Counted from the stretch's first letter, positions 8,057 to 16,261 are shown. The stretch: DNA of 64,000 nucleotides from Azospirillum endophyticum (GCF_016595245.1 NZ_JAENHM010000084.1:1-64000), one strand, 5' to 3'. Notes: generated by a model not told the origin, from the sequence alone. A program made the numbers and translations.

Positions 8057-11000
8057 TCACGCAGCTTCGGGCAGCAGGACGGCCAGGGTCTGGCCCAACG
8101 TCACCGCCTGCCCTTCGGCGCAGCGGATCTCGGCGACCGTGCCGGCCATCGGCGCGGCGACGGCGATTTCCATCTTCATCGATTCCACGATCAGCAGCGG
8201 GTCGCCCGCCTTGACGCTGCTGCCCGGTTCGGCGGCGATCTTCCAGACGCTGCCGGGCACCGGGCTCGGCACCGCCTCGCCGCCCGGCGGCAGGCCGGCC
8301 TCGGCCTCCGGGCTGGCGGCGTCCGGCAGCTCCGCCGCGTAGCCGATCTGGCCCGACGCCTCCCAGCGCGCCCGCTCCTCCTCGAACGCCGTCTGCTGGC
8401 GGGTCTTGAAGGCGGCGATGCCGTCGCGGTTCTCCGCCAGGAAACGGCGGTAGTCGGCGAGGCGGAAGCTTTCCTCCTCGATGCGCAGGCTGGCCCGGCC
8501 GAGCGGGAAGTCGGCGCGGAAGGCCATCAGCTCGTCATGGCTGACCGGATGGAAGCGGATCTGGTCGAAGTGGCGCAGCAGCCATGGCTTGCCCGGCTCG
8601 AAGGCGTCGGTCGTCCGGTGGGTGTTCCACATCTGGCAGGTGCGGCCGACGAACTGGTAGCCGCCCGGCCCCTCCATGCCGTAGACGCACATGTAGGCGC
8701 CGCCGATGCCCACCGCGTTTTCCGGCGTCCAGGTGCGGGCCGGGTTGTATTTGGTGGTGACGAGACGGTGGCGCGGATCGACCGGCGTCGCCACCGGCGC
8801 GCCAAGATAGACGTCCCCTAGCCCGAGGACGAGATAGCTGGCGTCGAAGACGATGCGCTTCACCGCCTCGACGTCGTCCAGCCCGTTGATGCGGCGGATG
8901 AACTCGATGTTGCTCGGGCACCAGGGGGCGTCGGCGCGCACCGACTGCATGTATTTGGCGATCGCGAGGCGGGTCGCCTCGTCGTCCCAGGACAGCGGCA
9001 GGTGGATGATGCGCGTCGGCACCGCCAGATCGTCGATGGCGGCGAGTTCGTTCTCGGCGCCGGTCAGCCGGTCGAGCAGCGCGCCCTGCGGAAGCCGGCG
9101 GCTGTCGTAATGGATCTGGAGCGAGCGGATGCCGGGGGTCAGGTCGAGGATTCCCGGCAGCGCCTGCGCCCGCAGCCAGGTCTGGAGCGCGTGGACGCGG
9201 AAGCGCAGGTCGAGATCCAGCACCAGCGGGCCGTACTCGACCAGCAGATACTTGTCGCCGGCCCGGCGGTAGACGACGGCCGGACGGCTGGCGGTCGCGG
9301 GGATGTGGTGGAGGATGGGGGAGTCGGCGGCGCTCTCCACCCCGACATGATCCCCTCTCCCCCCCGGGGAGAGGGTTAGGGTGAGGGGGTCGCGGGGCGA
9401 GGATTGGCGAGTATGGGAGGCTGCTGCACGCTGAGCGGATTCATGCAGCGCGTCCCCCTCACTCCGACCCTCTCCCCGGGGGGGAGAGGGAGAGATTGCC
9501 TCCTCCAACTTCGCCGCTTCCTCCGCCGTCAGCCGCGTGAAGCGAACCTTGTCGCCCGGCCGCAGCTGGCCGATCTTCCACAGTTCGGCATGGACGATGG
9601 TCGCCGGGCAGACGAAGCCGCCCAGGCTGGGACCATCCGGCCCGAGGATCACCGGCATGTCGCCGGTGAAGTCGATGGCGCCGATGGCATAGGCGTTGTC
9701 GTGGATGTTGGAGGGATGCAGCCCCGCCTCGCCGCCGTCCTTGCGCGCCCAGGTGGGTTTCGGGCCGATCAGGCGGACGCCGGTGCGGCTGGAGTTGTAA
9801 TGCACCTCCCAGTCGGCGGCGAAGAAGGCGGCGATGTCCGCGTCGGTGAAGAAGTCCGGCGCGCCGTGCGGGCCATAGAGGACGCCGATCTCCCAGGTAC
9901 GGCCGTAAGCGGGCCGCTCCTCCGCGAGGATCGCGCCCGCCGCCCCGGCCGGCGCGGCGCCGAGATGCAGGATGTCGCCCGGCAGCAGTGCCCGCCCACC
10001 ATGCCCGCCGAACTTGCCGAGCGTGAAGGTGGACTTGCTGCCGAGATAGTCCGGCACGTCCAGCCCGCCCTGCAGCAGCAGATAGGCGCGGCAGCCGGCG
10101 CCGCTGACCGTGCCGATGCGCAAGGTGGCGCCGGCCGGCACGCTGACCGGCTGCCAGAAGGGCACCGGCGCGCCGTCGAGGTCGGCCGGCATCGCCGCGC
10201 CGGTCAGGCAGACGACCGCTTCGGCATTGAAGCGCAGCGTCGGGCCGGACACGGTGATCTCCAGCCCCGCCGCCCCGTCGGGGTTGCCGAGCGTGCGGTT
10301 GCCGAGCCGGAAGGCCAGCGGGTCCATCGGGCCGGACGGCGGCACGCCGACCTCCCAATAGCCGACGCGGCCGGGATGGTCCTGCACGGTGGTCAGCGTG
10401 CCGGGGGTGACGACCTCCAGCGTGCGCGCCGCATAGGCGACGGTTTCCAGATAGCGGGTGTTGATGCCGCCGGCCGCGAAGACCGGATCGGCTGCGATCT
10501 GGCGCAGATAGGCGAGGTTGGTCTCGATCCCCGACAGGCGGCAGCGGGCCAGCGCGTCGCGCAGCTTCGACAGGGCGTCGGCGCGGTCGTCGCCGCGCAC
10601 GATGATCTTGGCGATCAGCGGATCGTAGAAGGGCGTCACCTCGCTGCCCTGTTCCACCCAGGTCTCGACGCGGGCGTCCGCCGGGAAAACCGCCTCGGTC
10701 AGCAGGCCGGAGCAGGGGCGGAAGTTGCGGCCGGGATCCTCGGCATAGACGCGCACCTGGATCGCGGCGCCTTGTGCCTTGTTTCTGTACGATTCCAGCG
10801 GCAGAGCCTCGCCGGCCGCCTGCCGGATCATCCATTCGACGAGGTCGATGCCGGTGACCTCCTCGGTCACGCCATGCTCGACCTGAAGGCGGGTGTTGAC
10901 CTCCAGGAAATAGGCCTCGCCGGCGTCGTCGTCATAGACGAACTCGACCGTGCCGGCGGATTGGTAGGTCACGGCGCGGCCCAGCCGCTCCGCCGCGTCG

Positions 11001-11764
11001 AACAGCCGGCGGCGCAACTCGTCGGGGAGGCCGGGGGCCGGCGTCTCCTCGATGACCTTCTGGTTGCGCCGCTGGGCGGAACAGTCGCGCTCGCCCAGCG
11101 CCACCACGGTGCCGCGGCCGTCGCCGAAGATCTGCACCTCGATGTGGCGGGCGCGCTCGATGAACTTCTCCAGGAAGACGCCGCCGTCCTTGAAATTGTT
11201 GCGCGACAGCCGGCTGACCGCCTCGAACATCGGCTCCAGGGTGTCGGGGTCGCGGCAAAGCTGCATGCCGATGCCGCCGCCGCCGGCCGTGCTCTTTATC
11301 ATCACCGGATAGCCGATGCGTCCGGCTTCCGCCTTGGCATGGGCGGCGTCGGTCAGCAGGCCGCTGCCGGGGGAGAGCGGCACGCCGCTGCGCTCCGCCA
11401 GTGCGCGGGCGCTGTGCTTCAGGCCGAAGGCGCGCATCTGCTCCGGCGTCGGGCCGATGAAGACGATGTCGGCTGCCGCGCAGGCCTCGGCGAAGCCGGG
11501 ATTCTCCGACAGGAAGCCATAGCCGGGATGGATCGCCTGGGCGCCGGTCTGCTTCGCCGCCGCCAGGATGCGTTCGGCGTTCAGGTAGCTGTCGGCCACG
11601 GCGGCGGGGCCGATGCAGACGGCCTCCCCCGCCAGCGCCACATGCAGGGACTGGGCGTCGGCTTCGGAATGCACGGCGACCGAGGCGATGCCCATACGGT
11701 CGAGCGTGCGGATGACGCGGCAGGCGATCTCGCCGCGGTTGGCGATCAGGATTTTGCTGAACAT
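8057..11764 (-). CDS. guanidine/urea carboxylase, biotin-dependent
   Basis: A 1235-residue multidomain ligase. The biotin carboxylase part (1-446) has STAGGGGIGMQ (ATP grasp), EVNTRLQVEHGVTE and IGPTPEQMRAFGLKHSAR. KipA/KipI-type carboxyltransferase parts follow (VTPGTLTTVQDHPGRVGYWEVGVPPSGPMDP; YGMEGPGGYQFVGRT). A C-terminal biotinyl domain has ESMKMEIA, with the biotinylated Lys at about residue 1197. The family carboxylates urea or guanidine with ATP and bicarbonate. The riboswitch and two DUF1989 partners argue for guanidine, giving carboxyguanidine. The start at 11764 has GAGGGG seven bases upstream. Residues about 757-805 are an unusual in-frame insertion (see 9351-9494) with no counterpart expected in the family. 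Confidence 0.95.
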   Translation of the reverse strand: MFSKILIANRGEIACRVIRTLDRMGIASVAVHSEADAQSLHVALAGEAVCIGPAAVADSYLNAERILAAAKQTGAQAIHPGYGFLSENPGFAEACAAADIVFIGPTPEQMRAFGLKHSARALAERSGVPLSPGSGLLTDAAHAKAEAGRIGYPVMIKSTAGGGGIGMQLCRDPDTLEPMFEAVSRLSRNNFKDGGVFLEKFIERARHIEVQIFGDGRGTVVALGERDCSAQRRNQKVIEETPAPGLPDELRRRLFDAAERLGRAVTYQSAGTVEFVYDDDAGEAYFLEVNTRLQVEHGVTEEVTGIDLVEWMIRQAAGEALPLESYRNKAQGAAIQVRVYAEDPGRNFRPCSGLLTEAVFPADARVETWVEQGSEVTPFYDPLIAKIIVRGDDRADALSKLRDALARCRLSGIETNLAYLRQIAADPVFAAGGINTRYLETVAYAARTLEVVTPGTLTTVQDHPGRVGYWEVGVPPSGPMDPLAFRLGNRTLGNPDGAAGLEITVSGPTLRFNAEAVVCLTGAAMPADLDGAPVPFWQPVSVPAGATLRIGTVSGAGCRAYLLLQGGLDVPDYLGSKSTFTLGKFGGHGGRALLPGDILHLGAAPAGAAGAILAEERPAYGRTWEIGVLYGPHGAPDFFTDADIAAFFAADWEVHYNSSRTGVRLIGPKPTWARKDGGEAGLHPSNIHDNAYAIGAIDFTGDMPVILGPDGPSLGGFVCPATIVHAELWKIGQLRPGDKVRFTRLTAEEAAKLEEAISPSPPRGEGRSEGDALHESAQRAAASHTRQSSPRDPLTLTLSPGGRGDHVGVESAADSPILHHIPATASRPAVVYRRAGDKYLLVEYGPLVLDLDLRFRVHALQTWLRAQALPGILDLTPGIRSLQIHYDSRRLPQGALLDRLTGAENELAAIDDLAVPTRIIHLPLSWDDEATRLAIAKYMQSVRADAPWCPSNIEFIRRINGLDDVEAVKRIVFDASYLVLGLGDVYLGAPVATPVDPRHRLVTTKYNPARTWTPENAVGIGGAYMCVYGMEGPGGYQFVGRTCQMWNTHRTTDAFEPGKPWLLRHFDQIRFHPVSHDELMAFRADFPLGRASLRIEEESFRLADYRRFLAENRDGIAAFKTRQQTAFEEERARWEASGQIGYAAELPDAASPEAEAGLPPGGEAVPSPVPGSVWKIAAEPGSSVKAGDPLLIVESMKMEIAVAAPMAGTVAEIRCAEGQAVTLGQTLAVLLPEAA
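9351..9494. repeat. REPIN-like inverted repeat pair inside the carboxylase gene
   Basis: Two G/C-rich palindromic units face each other. Unit A (9351-9390) contains CCCCGGGGAGAGGG followed by TTAGGGTGAGGGGG. Unit B (9452-9494) is its reverse complement with a few changes (CCCCCTCACTCCGACCCTCTC, then CCCCGGGGGGGAGAGGG). About 61 bp of non-repeated DNA lie between. The whole block is 144 bp, i.e. 48 codons, so the reading frame of the carboxylase is kept. The translated block reads SPSPPRGEG ... LTLTLSPGGRG, the well-known translation of this repeat type when it invades genes. It falls between two folded domains, where a linker could tolerate it. Confidence 0.9.
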
Positions 11765-11775
11765 GTGCGGTCCCC

Positions 11776-12435
11776 TCACGCCCGATCCCAAACCAGCACC
11801 TCGATGGGTGTCGGGTTGTAGTCGTTGCAGGGGTTGTTGAGCTGCGGGCAGTTGGAGATCAGGACGATCACGTCCATCTCCGCCCGCATCTCCACATATT
11901 TGCCGGGGCCGCTGACGCCGTCGGCGAAGGTCAGGCCGCCGTCGGGGGTGACCGGCACGTTCATGAAGAAGTTGATGTTGTGGGTGATGTCACGCTTGGT
12001 CAGGCCGAAGCGCTCGTTCTCCGCCACCGCCAGCATCCAGCTGTCGCGGCAGGCGTGCATGCACTTCTTCTCCAGCGCATAGCGCACGGTGTTGCTTTCG
12101 GTGGCGCAGGCGCCGCCCAGCGTGTCGTGCCGGCCGACGGTGTCGGCGACGATCTCCAGCATCGAGTTGCCCTGGGTGGAGATCAGCTTGGTGCCGACCG
12201 AAAGATAGACGTTGCGCTGTTCGCGGATGGTGTCGACGGCGCTGTAGCGTTCGGCCGGGTCGGCGGCGCTGTAGAACAGGGTGTCGGCGGCCTGGTTGCC
12301 CTCCAGATCGACGATGCGGAAAATCTGGCCCTTGCGGACCACCTCCATCCAGTAATCGCCGGCCGGAACCGTCTTGCGATAGGCGGCGGTCTGCGCGTCG
12401 AGGATGCTTTCTTTCGTCATGCTGGCTTTGGTCAT
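11776..12435 (-). CDS. DUF1989 protein, carboxyguanidine deiminase subunit (UAAP2-type)
   Basis: A 219-residue urea-carboxylase-associated protein. Motifs of the DUF1989 family are visible: GDYWMEVVRKGQIFRIVDLEGNQAADTLFY, GRHDTLGGACATESN (Cys in the active-site region) and VLISNCPQLNNPCNDYNPTPIEVLVWD. Members working with guanidine carboxylases form a heteromeric carboxyguanidine deiminase (CgdA/CgdB) that turns carboxyguanidine into allophanate plus ammonia. Which of the two genes here should be called cgdA or cgdB I leave open. It lies 11 bases from each neighbour, so it is a tight operon member. Confidence 0.9.
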   Translation of the reverse strand: MTKASMTKESILDAQTAAYRKTVPAGDYWMEVVRKGQIFRIVDLEGNQAADTLFYSAADPAERYSAVDTIREQRNVYLSVGTKLISTQGNSMLEIVADTVGRHDTLGGACATESNTVRYALEKKCMHACRDSWMLAVAENERFGLTKRDITHNINFFMNVPVTPDGGLTFADGVSGPGKYVEMRAEMDVIVLISNCPQLNNPCNDYNPTPIEVLVWDRA

Positions 12436-12446
12436 TTTTCAGTCCC

Positions 12447-13169
12447 TCAGCCGCACAGGTGATAGAGGTGGGTGTTGGCGAAGCCGCGTCCGTTCTCCGG
12501 CCGTGCGGTCTTGCAGGCATCGTCCTCGGCGACCGGCTCGGCCTTGCGGAACTGGTAGAGGATGGGCTTGCGCGGATATTCGGCGGCCGGGTTCAGCGGG
12601 TGCGGGCAGGTGTGCAGCAGCACCAGCGTGTCCATCTCGAAGCGCAGGTCGACATGGGCGCTGGCCTTGGCGGCGGACGGGTCGAAGACCAGCGTGCCGT
12701 CCTCCTCGGTGCGCACCGTGCTGAACCAGTTGACGTTGGCGGCGAGATCGCGGCGGCCGAGGCCGTATTTGGCGGCTTCCACCAGGAAGCTGTCATGGCC
12801 GTTCAGCGTCCAGTCGTTGCGGTGTGCCTGATAATCCTTGTGGCCCCAGCGCTCGGCCACCAGCGCCTTTGTGGAGTTGCCGCACACCGTGTCGTGCCAG
12901 CCGGCGGTGTCCTCGACGACGGAGCAGAAGATGCGCCCCATGTCGGAATAGAGGCAGTGGCCGGCGGTCAGCTTGAAGGTATGCTGGCACTTCAGGGTGT
13001 CGGGGGCGTTGTAGCGCTCCAACGGGTTCTGCGGGTTGTAGAACAGCATGCCGACATTGGCGCCGCCTTCGCGGTCGATCAGGCGCAGGACCGTGCCGCG
13101 CCGGATTGTGAAGGACCAATGCTTGCCGCCGGGGATCTCGTCTTCATAGAGAACGTCTTGGCTGTCCAC
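12447..13169 (-). CDS. DUF1989 protein, carboxyguanidine deiminase subunit (UAAP1-type)
   Basis: A 240-residue paralogue of the next gene and the first protein of the riboswitch-led operon. Family motifs include GTVLRLIDREGGANVGMLFYNPQNPLERYN, GWHDTVCGNST and LLHTCPHPLNPAAEYPRKPILYQF. The start is GTG at 13169 with GGAGG seven bases upstream. Together with the 11776-12435 product it should act in the cytoplasm on carboxyguanidine made by the carboxylase. In organisms that only use urea these two proteins have been called urea-amidolyase-associated proteins; the riboswitch upstream favours the guanidine reading. Confidence 0.9.
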   Translation of the reverse strand: MDSQDVLYEDEIPGGKHWSFTIRRGTVLRLIDREGGANVGMLFYNPQNPLERYNAPDTLKCQHTFKLTAGHCLYSDMGRIFCSVVEDTAGWHDTVCGNSTKALVAERWGHKDYQAHRNDWTLNGHDSFLVEAAKYGLGRRDLAANVNWFSTVRTEEDGTLVFDPSAAKASAHVDLRFEMDTLVLLHTCPHPLNPAAEYPRKPILYQFRKAEPVAEDDACKTARPENGRGFANTHLYHLCG

Positions 13170-13324
13170 GGACTTGCCTCCATCCCGTGCCGGGCCGTCC
13201 CGGCGAAGGCTCCGGGCGAGGCCCCGTCAGGACCACGGGCCGGGTCGTCCCGGCCGGAGCATCGTGAAGGGAGGAGTGCAGGCGTAGGGGGGAAGTCCCA
13301 CCGGGGCTGCACGCCTCCGTGTTC

Positions 13325-13440
13325 GGAACCTCCCGGGCTTTTGTCCCGCCGTGTGCCCGTCCGCTGTTCACCGGACAGGTCGCCGCTCTCGGACCAGCCG
13401 CCGGACCGCCTCACAGTGCGGACCGGCCGGAACCCTAGCG
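13325..13440 (-). promoter_or_regulatory. guanidine-I riboswitch (ykkC class)
   Basis: Read on the minus strand, the leader holds the conserved ykkC core in the right order. CTAGGGTTCCGG comes first (about 13427-13438), then GGTCCGAGAG (about 13385-13394), then ACACGGCGGGACAAAAG followed by CCCGGGAGG (about 13328-13354). These are the most conserved blocks of the guanidine-I aptamer. About 155 bases separate it from the first start codon. In that stretch an AGGCGT ... ACGCCT pairing just downstream could be part of the expression platform. Ligand binding should switch on the whole downstream operon. The sequence match is strong; the on/off mechanism was not worked out. Confidence 0.94.
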
Positions 13441-13531
13441 GCTTTGCGCCTGAAGCTTCGCAAGCCGCGTGCCAACCGGCAGGAGCGCGCATTCCACGGA
13501 ACTTGCGCATCCGGAGACCGCGAGGCTCGAT

Positions 13532-13569
13532 AAAACTGCCCAATTTTCGACCGCATTGGGCCAAGTTTT
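13532..13569. promoter_or_regulatory. extended inverted repeat in a divergent promoter region
   Basis: AAAACT-G-CCCAAT, ten bases, ATTGGG-CCA-AGTTTT: nested perfect arms of six bases at both levels. It is AT-rich and lies between the riboswitch leader (minus) and the dehydrogenase gene (plus), so it may be an operator or promoter element for one or both. No U-tract follows, so a terminator is unlikely. Confidence 0.4.
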
Positions 13570-13605
13570 GTGCATATGCGCCGGGGCTGGGCACCAGGAT
13601 GCCGC

Positions 13606-13649
13606 CGGTCGCCGTCGTTCGGATCGCCGTCGTTTGGATCGCCGTTATT
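13606..13649. repeat. 15-bp tandem repeat in a leader region
   Basis: About three imperfect copies of CGGATCGCCGTCGTT stand head to tail (13606-13619, 13620-13634, 13635-13649). They lie about 90 bp upstream of the dehydrogenase start at 13742. No coding role is evident. It could be a slippage-prone repeat or a cluster of binding sites. Confidence 0.6.
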
Positions 13650-13741
13650 CGCGCCTCGGCCGCGCTGTTGTCTTCCGTGGTCGCCTCGGTCAAGAATGCG
13701 CCGGCCAGCCGATCCGGCCACACAGCCCAGGAAATACCCAA

Positions 13742-14716
13742 ATGCAGTCGCCTCCACAGTCGACGATGTCCGTCGCGGTGCTCGGTTGCGGGCTGATCGG
13801 CGAGAGCTGGTCGGCCCTGTTCCTGGCCCATGGGCTGGACGTGGTCGCCTGGGATCCCGACGGCGGCGTGCTGGCGGCCCTGCCGGAGCGCGTGGAACCG
13901 CTGCTCGGGCAGTTGCGGGCGCTCGGGACCATGGCCGCCCAACCCGGCCGCCTGTCCGTCGCGCCGTCGGTCGCCGCCGCGGTCGGGGGCGCCGGGTGGA
14001 TCCAGGAGAACGCGCCGGAAAACACCGCGGTCAAGCACGGCCTCTATGCCGCGGTGGAGGCGGCGGCGCCGCCGGACGCGGTGATCGCCAGCAGCACCTC
14101 CTCGCTGACCTGGAGCGATCTGGCGGCAGGCGTGGCGCGGCGCGACCGCTTCGTCACCGCCCACCCCTTCAACCCGCCGCATCTGATGCCGCTGGTCGAA
14201 CTGTTCACCCCCGACGCCGGAACGCTGGGCCGGGCGGAGGCATTCTACCGCGGCCTCGGCCGGGTGACGGTGGCGCTGAAGAAGGACGCGGTCGGCCACA
14301 TCGCCAACCGCTTGGCCTCCGCCCTGTGGCGCGAGGCGGTGAACATCGTGGCGGAGGGCATCGCCGATGTCGCCGAGGTCGATGCGGCGCTGGTGCATGG
14401 TCCCGGCCTGCGCTGGTCGGTGATCGGCGCCCACATGGCCTATCACTTGGGCGGCGGCGCCGGCGGCATCGCCCATTACCTCGACCATCTCGGCCCGAGC
14501 CAGGAGCGGCGTTGGGCGACGCTCGGCACCCCGAGCCTGACGCCCGAAATCCGCCGGCTGCTGGTCGACGGCATCGCGCAGGAGGCCGCCGGCCGCTCCG
14601 TCGCCACGCTGGAGGCGGAGCGCGACCGCGGGCTGATGCTGGCGCTGGCCGCCCGACGGAAGGGCGGGGAGGGGACAGCCGCAGAGGGAAAAACCGGGGA
14701 GGGAGAGCGCCGATGA
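13742..14716 (+). CDS. 3-hydroxyacyl-CoA dehydrogenase-family NAD(P)-dependent oxidoreductase
   Basis: A 324-residue two-domain dehydrogenase of the 3-hydroxyacyl-CoA/L-carnitine/L-gulonate dehydrogenase family. The N-terminal Rossmann motif is GCGLIGESWSALFLAHGLDVVAWDP. The family signature ENAPENTAVKHGLY and the SSTSSLTWSDLA and HPFNPPHLMPLVE stretches carry the catalytic Ser/His region. A C-terminal helical domain begins near 190 (GHIANRLASALWREAVNIV). The ATG at 13742 has AGGA nine bases upstream. The stop overlaps the next start (ATGA). Carnitine or a related 3-hydroxy acid is a fair guess for substrate; the sequence does not settle it. Confidence 0.88.
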   Translation: MQSPPQSTMSVAVLGCGLIGESWSALFLAHGLDVVAWDPDGGVLAALPERVEPLLGQLRALGTMAAQPGRLSVAPSVAAAVGGAGWIQENAPENTAVKHGLYAAVEAAAPPDAVIASSTSSLTWSDLAAGVARRDRFVTAHPFNPPHLMPLVELFTPDAGTLGRAEAFYRGLGRVTVALKKDAVGHIANRLASALWREAVNIVAEGIADVAEVDAALVHGPGLRWSVIGAHMAYHLGGGAGGIAHYLDHLGPSQERRWATLGTPSLTPEIRRLLVDGIAQEAAGRSVATLEAERDRGLMLALAARRKGGEGTAAEGKTGEGERR

Positions 14717-15450
14717 CCGCAGACAGGATTGCCGACAGGACCGCCGCCAGGACGGCGGCCGCACAGGGGCCGCGCATCGCCTTGATCCATGCGCTGGAGG
14801 AATCGGTCGGTCCGGCGCGGGCCGCCTTCAAGGCACATTGGCCGGCGGCGCGGATCTTCGACCTTCTCGACACCTCGCTTGCCGTCGATCTGGCCGAGGC
14901 GGGCCGGCTCGACCAAGCGATGATGGACCGTTTCCGGACGCTGGCCGATTATGCCGCCGACACGGCAGGGGCGGGCGCGCGGACGGCAGGCATCCTGTTC
15001 ACCTGTTCCGCCTTCGCTCCGGCCATCGACGCGGTCAAGCCGCATCTGCCGATCCCGGTGTTCCGCCCGAACGAGGCGGCCTTCGAGGCGGCCATGGCGA
15101 TCGGCGGCCGGATCGGCATCGTCGTCAGCTTCGGCCCCTCCGCCGAATCGCTGCGCACCGAGCTGCTGGCGATGGCCGCCGCCGCCGGCCGGCGGATCGA
15201 GGTCACCGTCGCCATCGCCGACGGCGCGATGGCCGCGCTCAAGGGCGGCGACGGCGACGGCCACGACGAGCGCGTGTCCCGGACAGCCGGGCTGTTGCAG
15301 GACTGCGACGTCGTCGTTCTCGGCCAGTTCTCGATGGCACGGGCCCAGGCAAGGATCCAGCCGCTGCTGTCCGTTCCGGTGCTCACCACGCCCGGAGCGG
15401 CGGTGGAGGCGTTGCGCCGCCTGACGGAGCCGGCCGGCTCCGCGTCCTGA
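14713..15450 (+). CDS. Asp/Glu racemase-superfamily protein
   Basis: A 245-residue protein of the aspartate/glutamate/hydantoin racemase fold. One expected catalytic Cys is in GILFTCSAFAPAID (about residue 95). The second half has GRIGIVVSFGPSAESLRTELL and CDVVVLGQFSMARAQ. In this second lobe the second Cys of a true racemase is not obvious: the family CxAxG-like spot reads GQFSMA. A decarboxylase or isomerase of the maleate-isomerase type is therefore as likely as a racemase. It is translationally coupled to the dehydrogenase gene, suggesting one small pathway. Confidence 0.78.
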   Translation: MTADRIADRTAARTAAAQGPRIALIHALEESVGPARAAFKAHWPAARIFDLLDTSLAVDLAEAGRLDQAMMDRFRTLADYAADTAGAGARTAGILFTCSAFAPAIDAVKPHLPIPVFRPNEAAFEAAMAIGGRIGIVVSFGPSAESLRTELLAMAAAAGRRIEVTVAIADGAMAALKGGDGDGHDERVSRTAGLLQDCDVVVLGQFSMARAQARIQPLLSVPVLTTPGAAVEALRRLTEPAGSAS

Positions 15451-15476
15451 CCGGAATTCGGGCCGCCACTTGCGGA

Positions 15477-15818
15477 TTACCGGTCTTCGCTGCCGTCGAC
15501 CATGCGGAACCAGGACGCGTAGGGGGTCGTCCGGACCATGTGCCGGTTCAGGTCCGGCGCGCCATCGGACCACCAGACGGGCCCCCGCTCGCCGAGAGCC
15601 TGTTTCGCCCGATCGACGGCGGCATGTGCCGCCGCTTCGGCACCGTGGTCGGCGGTGCGCCGTGCGGCCGCCACTGCCCGGCGTGCCGTCATCAGATCGG
15701 CGACCAGACCGGCACGGTCCTCATCGGACAGGGCCGGGTTGGCGGCACGCCACAGGCGGCCGCGCACCACGATGTAGCGGCCGTCGGGGGTGGTGAGTGG
15801 GCTTGGCCTGCTGGACAA
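15477..15818 (-). CDS. conserved hypothetical protein
   Basis: A 113-residue soluble protein beginning MSSRPSPLTTPDGRYIVVRGRLWRAANP. It has an Ala/Arg-rich central helix (about 38-75) and a C-terminal WWSDGAPDLNRHMVRTTPYASWF segment. The composition and the consistent third-position GC support a real gene. I recognise the style as a small conserved hypothetical of alphaproteobacteria and know no function for it. It is convergent with the racemase-like gene. Confidence 0.7.
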   Translation of the reverse strand: MSSRPSPLTTPDGRYIVVRGRLWRAANPALSDEDRAGLVADLMTARRAVAAARRTADHGAEAAAHAAVDRAKQALGERGPVWWSDGAPDLNRHMVRTTPYASWFRMVDGSEDR

Positions 15819-15898
15819 GGGAACCTCCGATGCATCCGCTGCTTGAACAGCACAGGCATCGAAAAGGCGCGCCCATGCCCGGCATTCGGCCAGGCTGG

Positions 15899-16261
15899 TT
15901 ACGACGCCAAACCGGTCAGGGATCGGCCCACCTTGCGGCGCGGCTCCATTCCCTCATGGAGTACGCGCAGGATGATGGTGCCGATCGTTCCGTCCGGCAA
16001 CCGGCCGGTCGTGTAGTAGAGGCAGTGAGCGGCCGCGCCACGCCGTCCGGCCGCGAGTTCCAGATGGAGCATGCGGACGTCGGGTCCCAGTTCCGGACGC
16101 GGCAGCATCCCCGGGCGGTCGGGATCCTGGGCGACCATGAGAATCCCCTTGTCGATCAGCGCCGCATAAATGCGCAGCTGGACGGTCCCGAACCGTGTCC
16201 GTGTCGTGCGCAGGATTTCAAGAATGTCGCGCTCGGCCGGACCGGTCAGCAGATGGCTCAT
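15899..16261 (-). CDS. ParE/RelE-family toxin
   Basis: A 120-residue protein of the RelE/ParE fold. The C-terminal strand IGTIILRVLHEGMEPRRKV is the hallmark of this toxin family, and the N-terminus (LLTGPAERDILEILRTTRTRFG) carries the helical hairpin. Its start overlaps the antitoxin stop by four bases (ATGA), as usual for TA pairs. ParE toxins poison DNA gyrase and RelE toxins cleave mRNA; which applies is not clear here. At 120 residues it is a little longer than the common 95-105. Confidence 0.85.
   Translation of the reverse strand: MSHLLTGPAERDILEILRTTRTRFGTVQLRIYAALIDKGILMVAQDPDRPGMLPRPELGPDVRMLHLELAAGRRGAAAHCLYYTTGRLPDGTIGTIILRVLHEGMEPRRKVGRSLTGLAS

Noticed and set aside
9404..11821. 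805-codon plus-strand frame opposite the carboxylase
   Set aside because: Antisense shadow: low-complexity Arg/Gly/Ala-rich composition and no motif, while the minus strand carries full biotin carboxylase motifs.
3478..13169. Urea (not guanidine) amidolyase operon
   Set aside because: The enzymes alone fit either substrate, but the guanidine-I aptamer in the leader and two DUF1989 deiminase-type genes favour guanidine. I keep urea as a minor alternative.
13606..13649. Possible CRISPR-like repeat
   Set aside because: Only three 15-bp copies, directly adjacent without spacers, and no cas genes.
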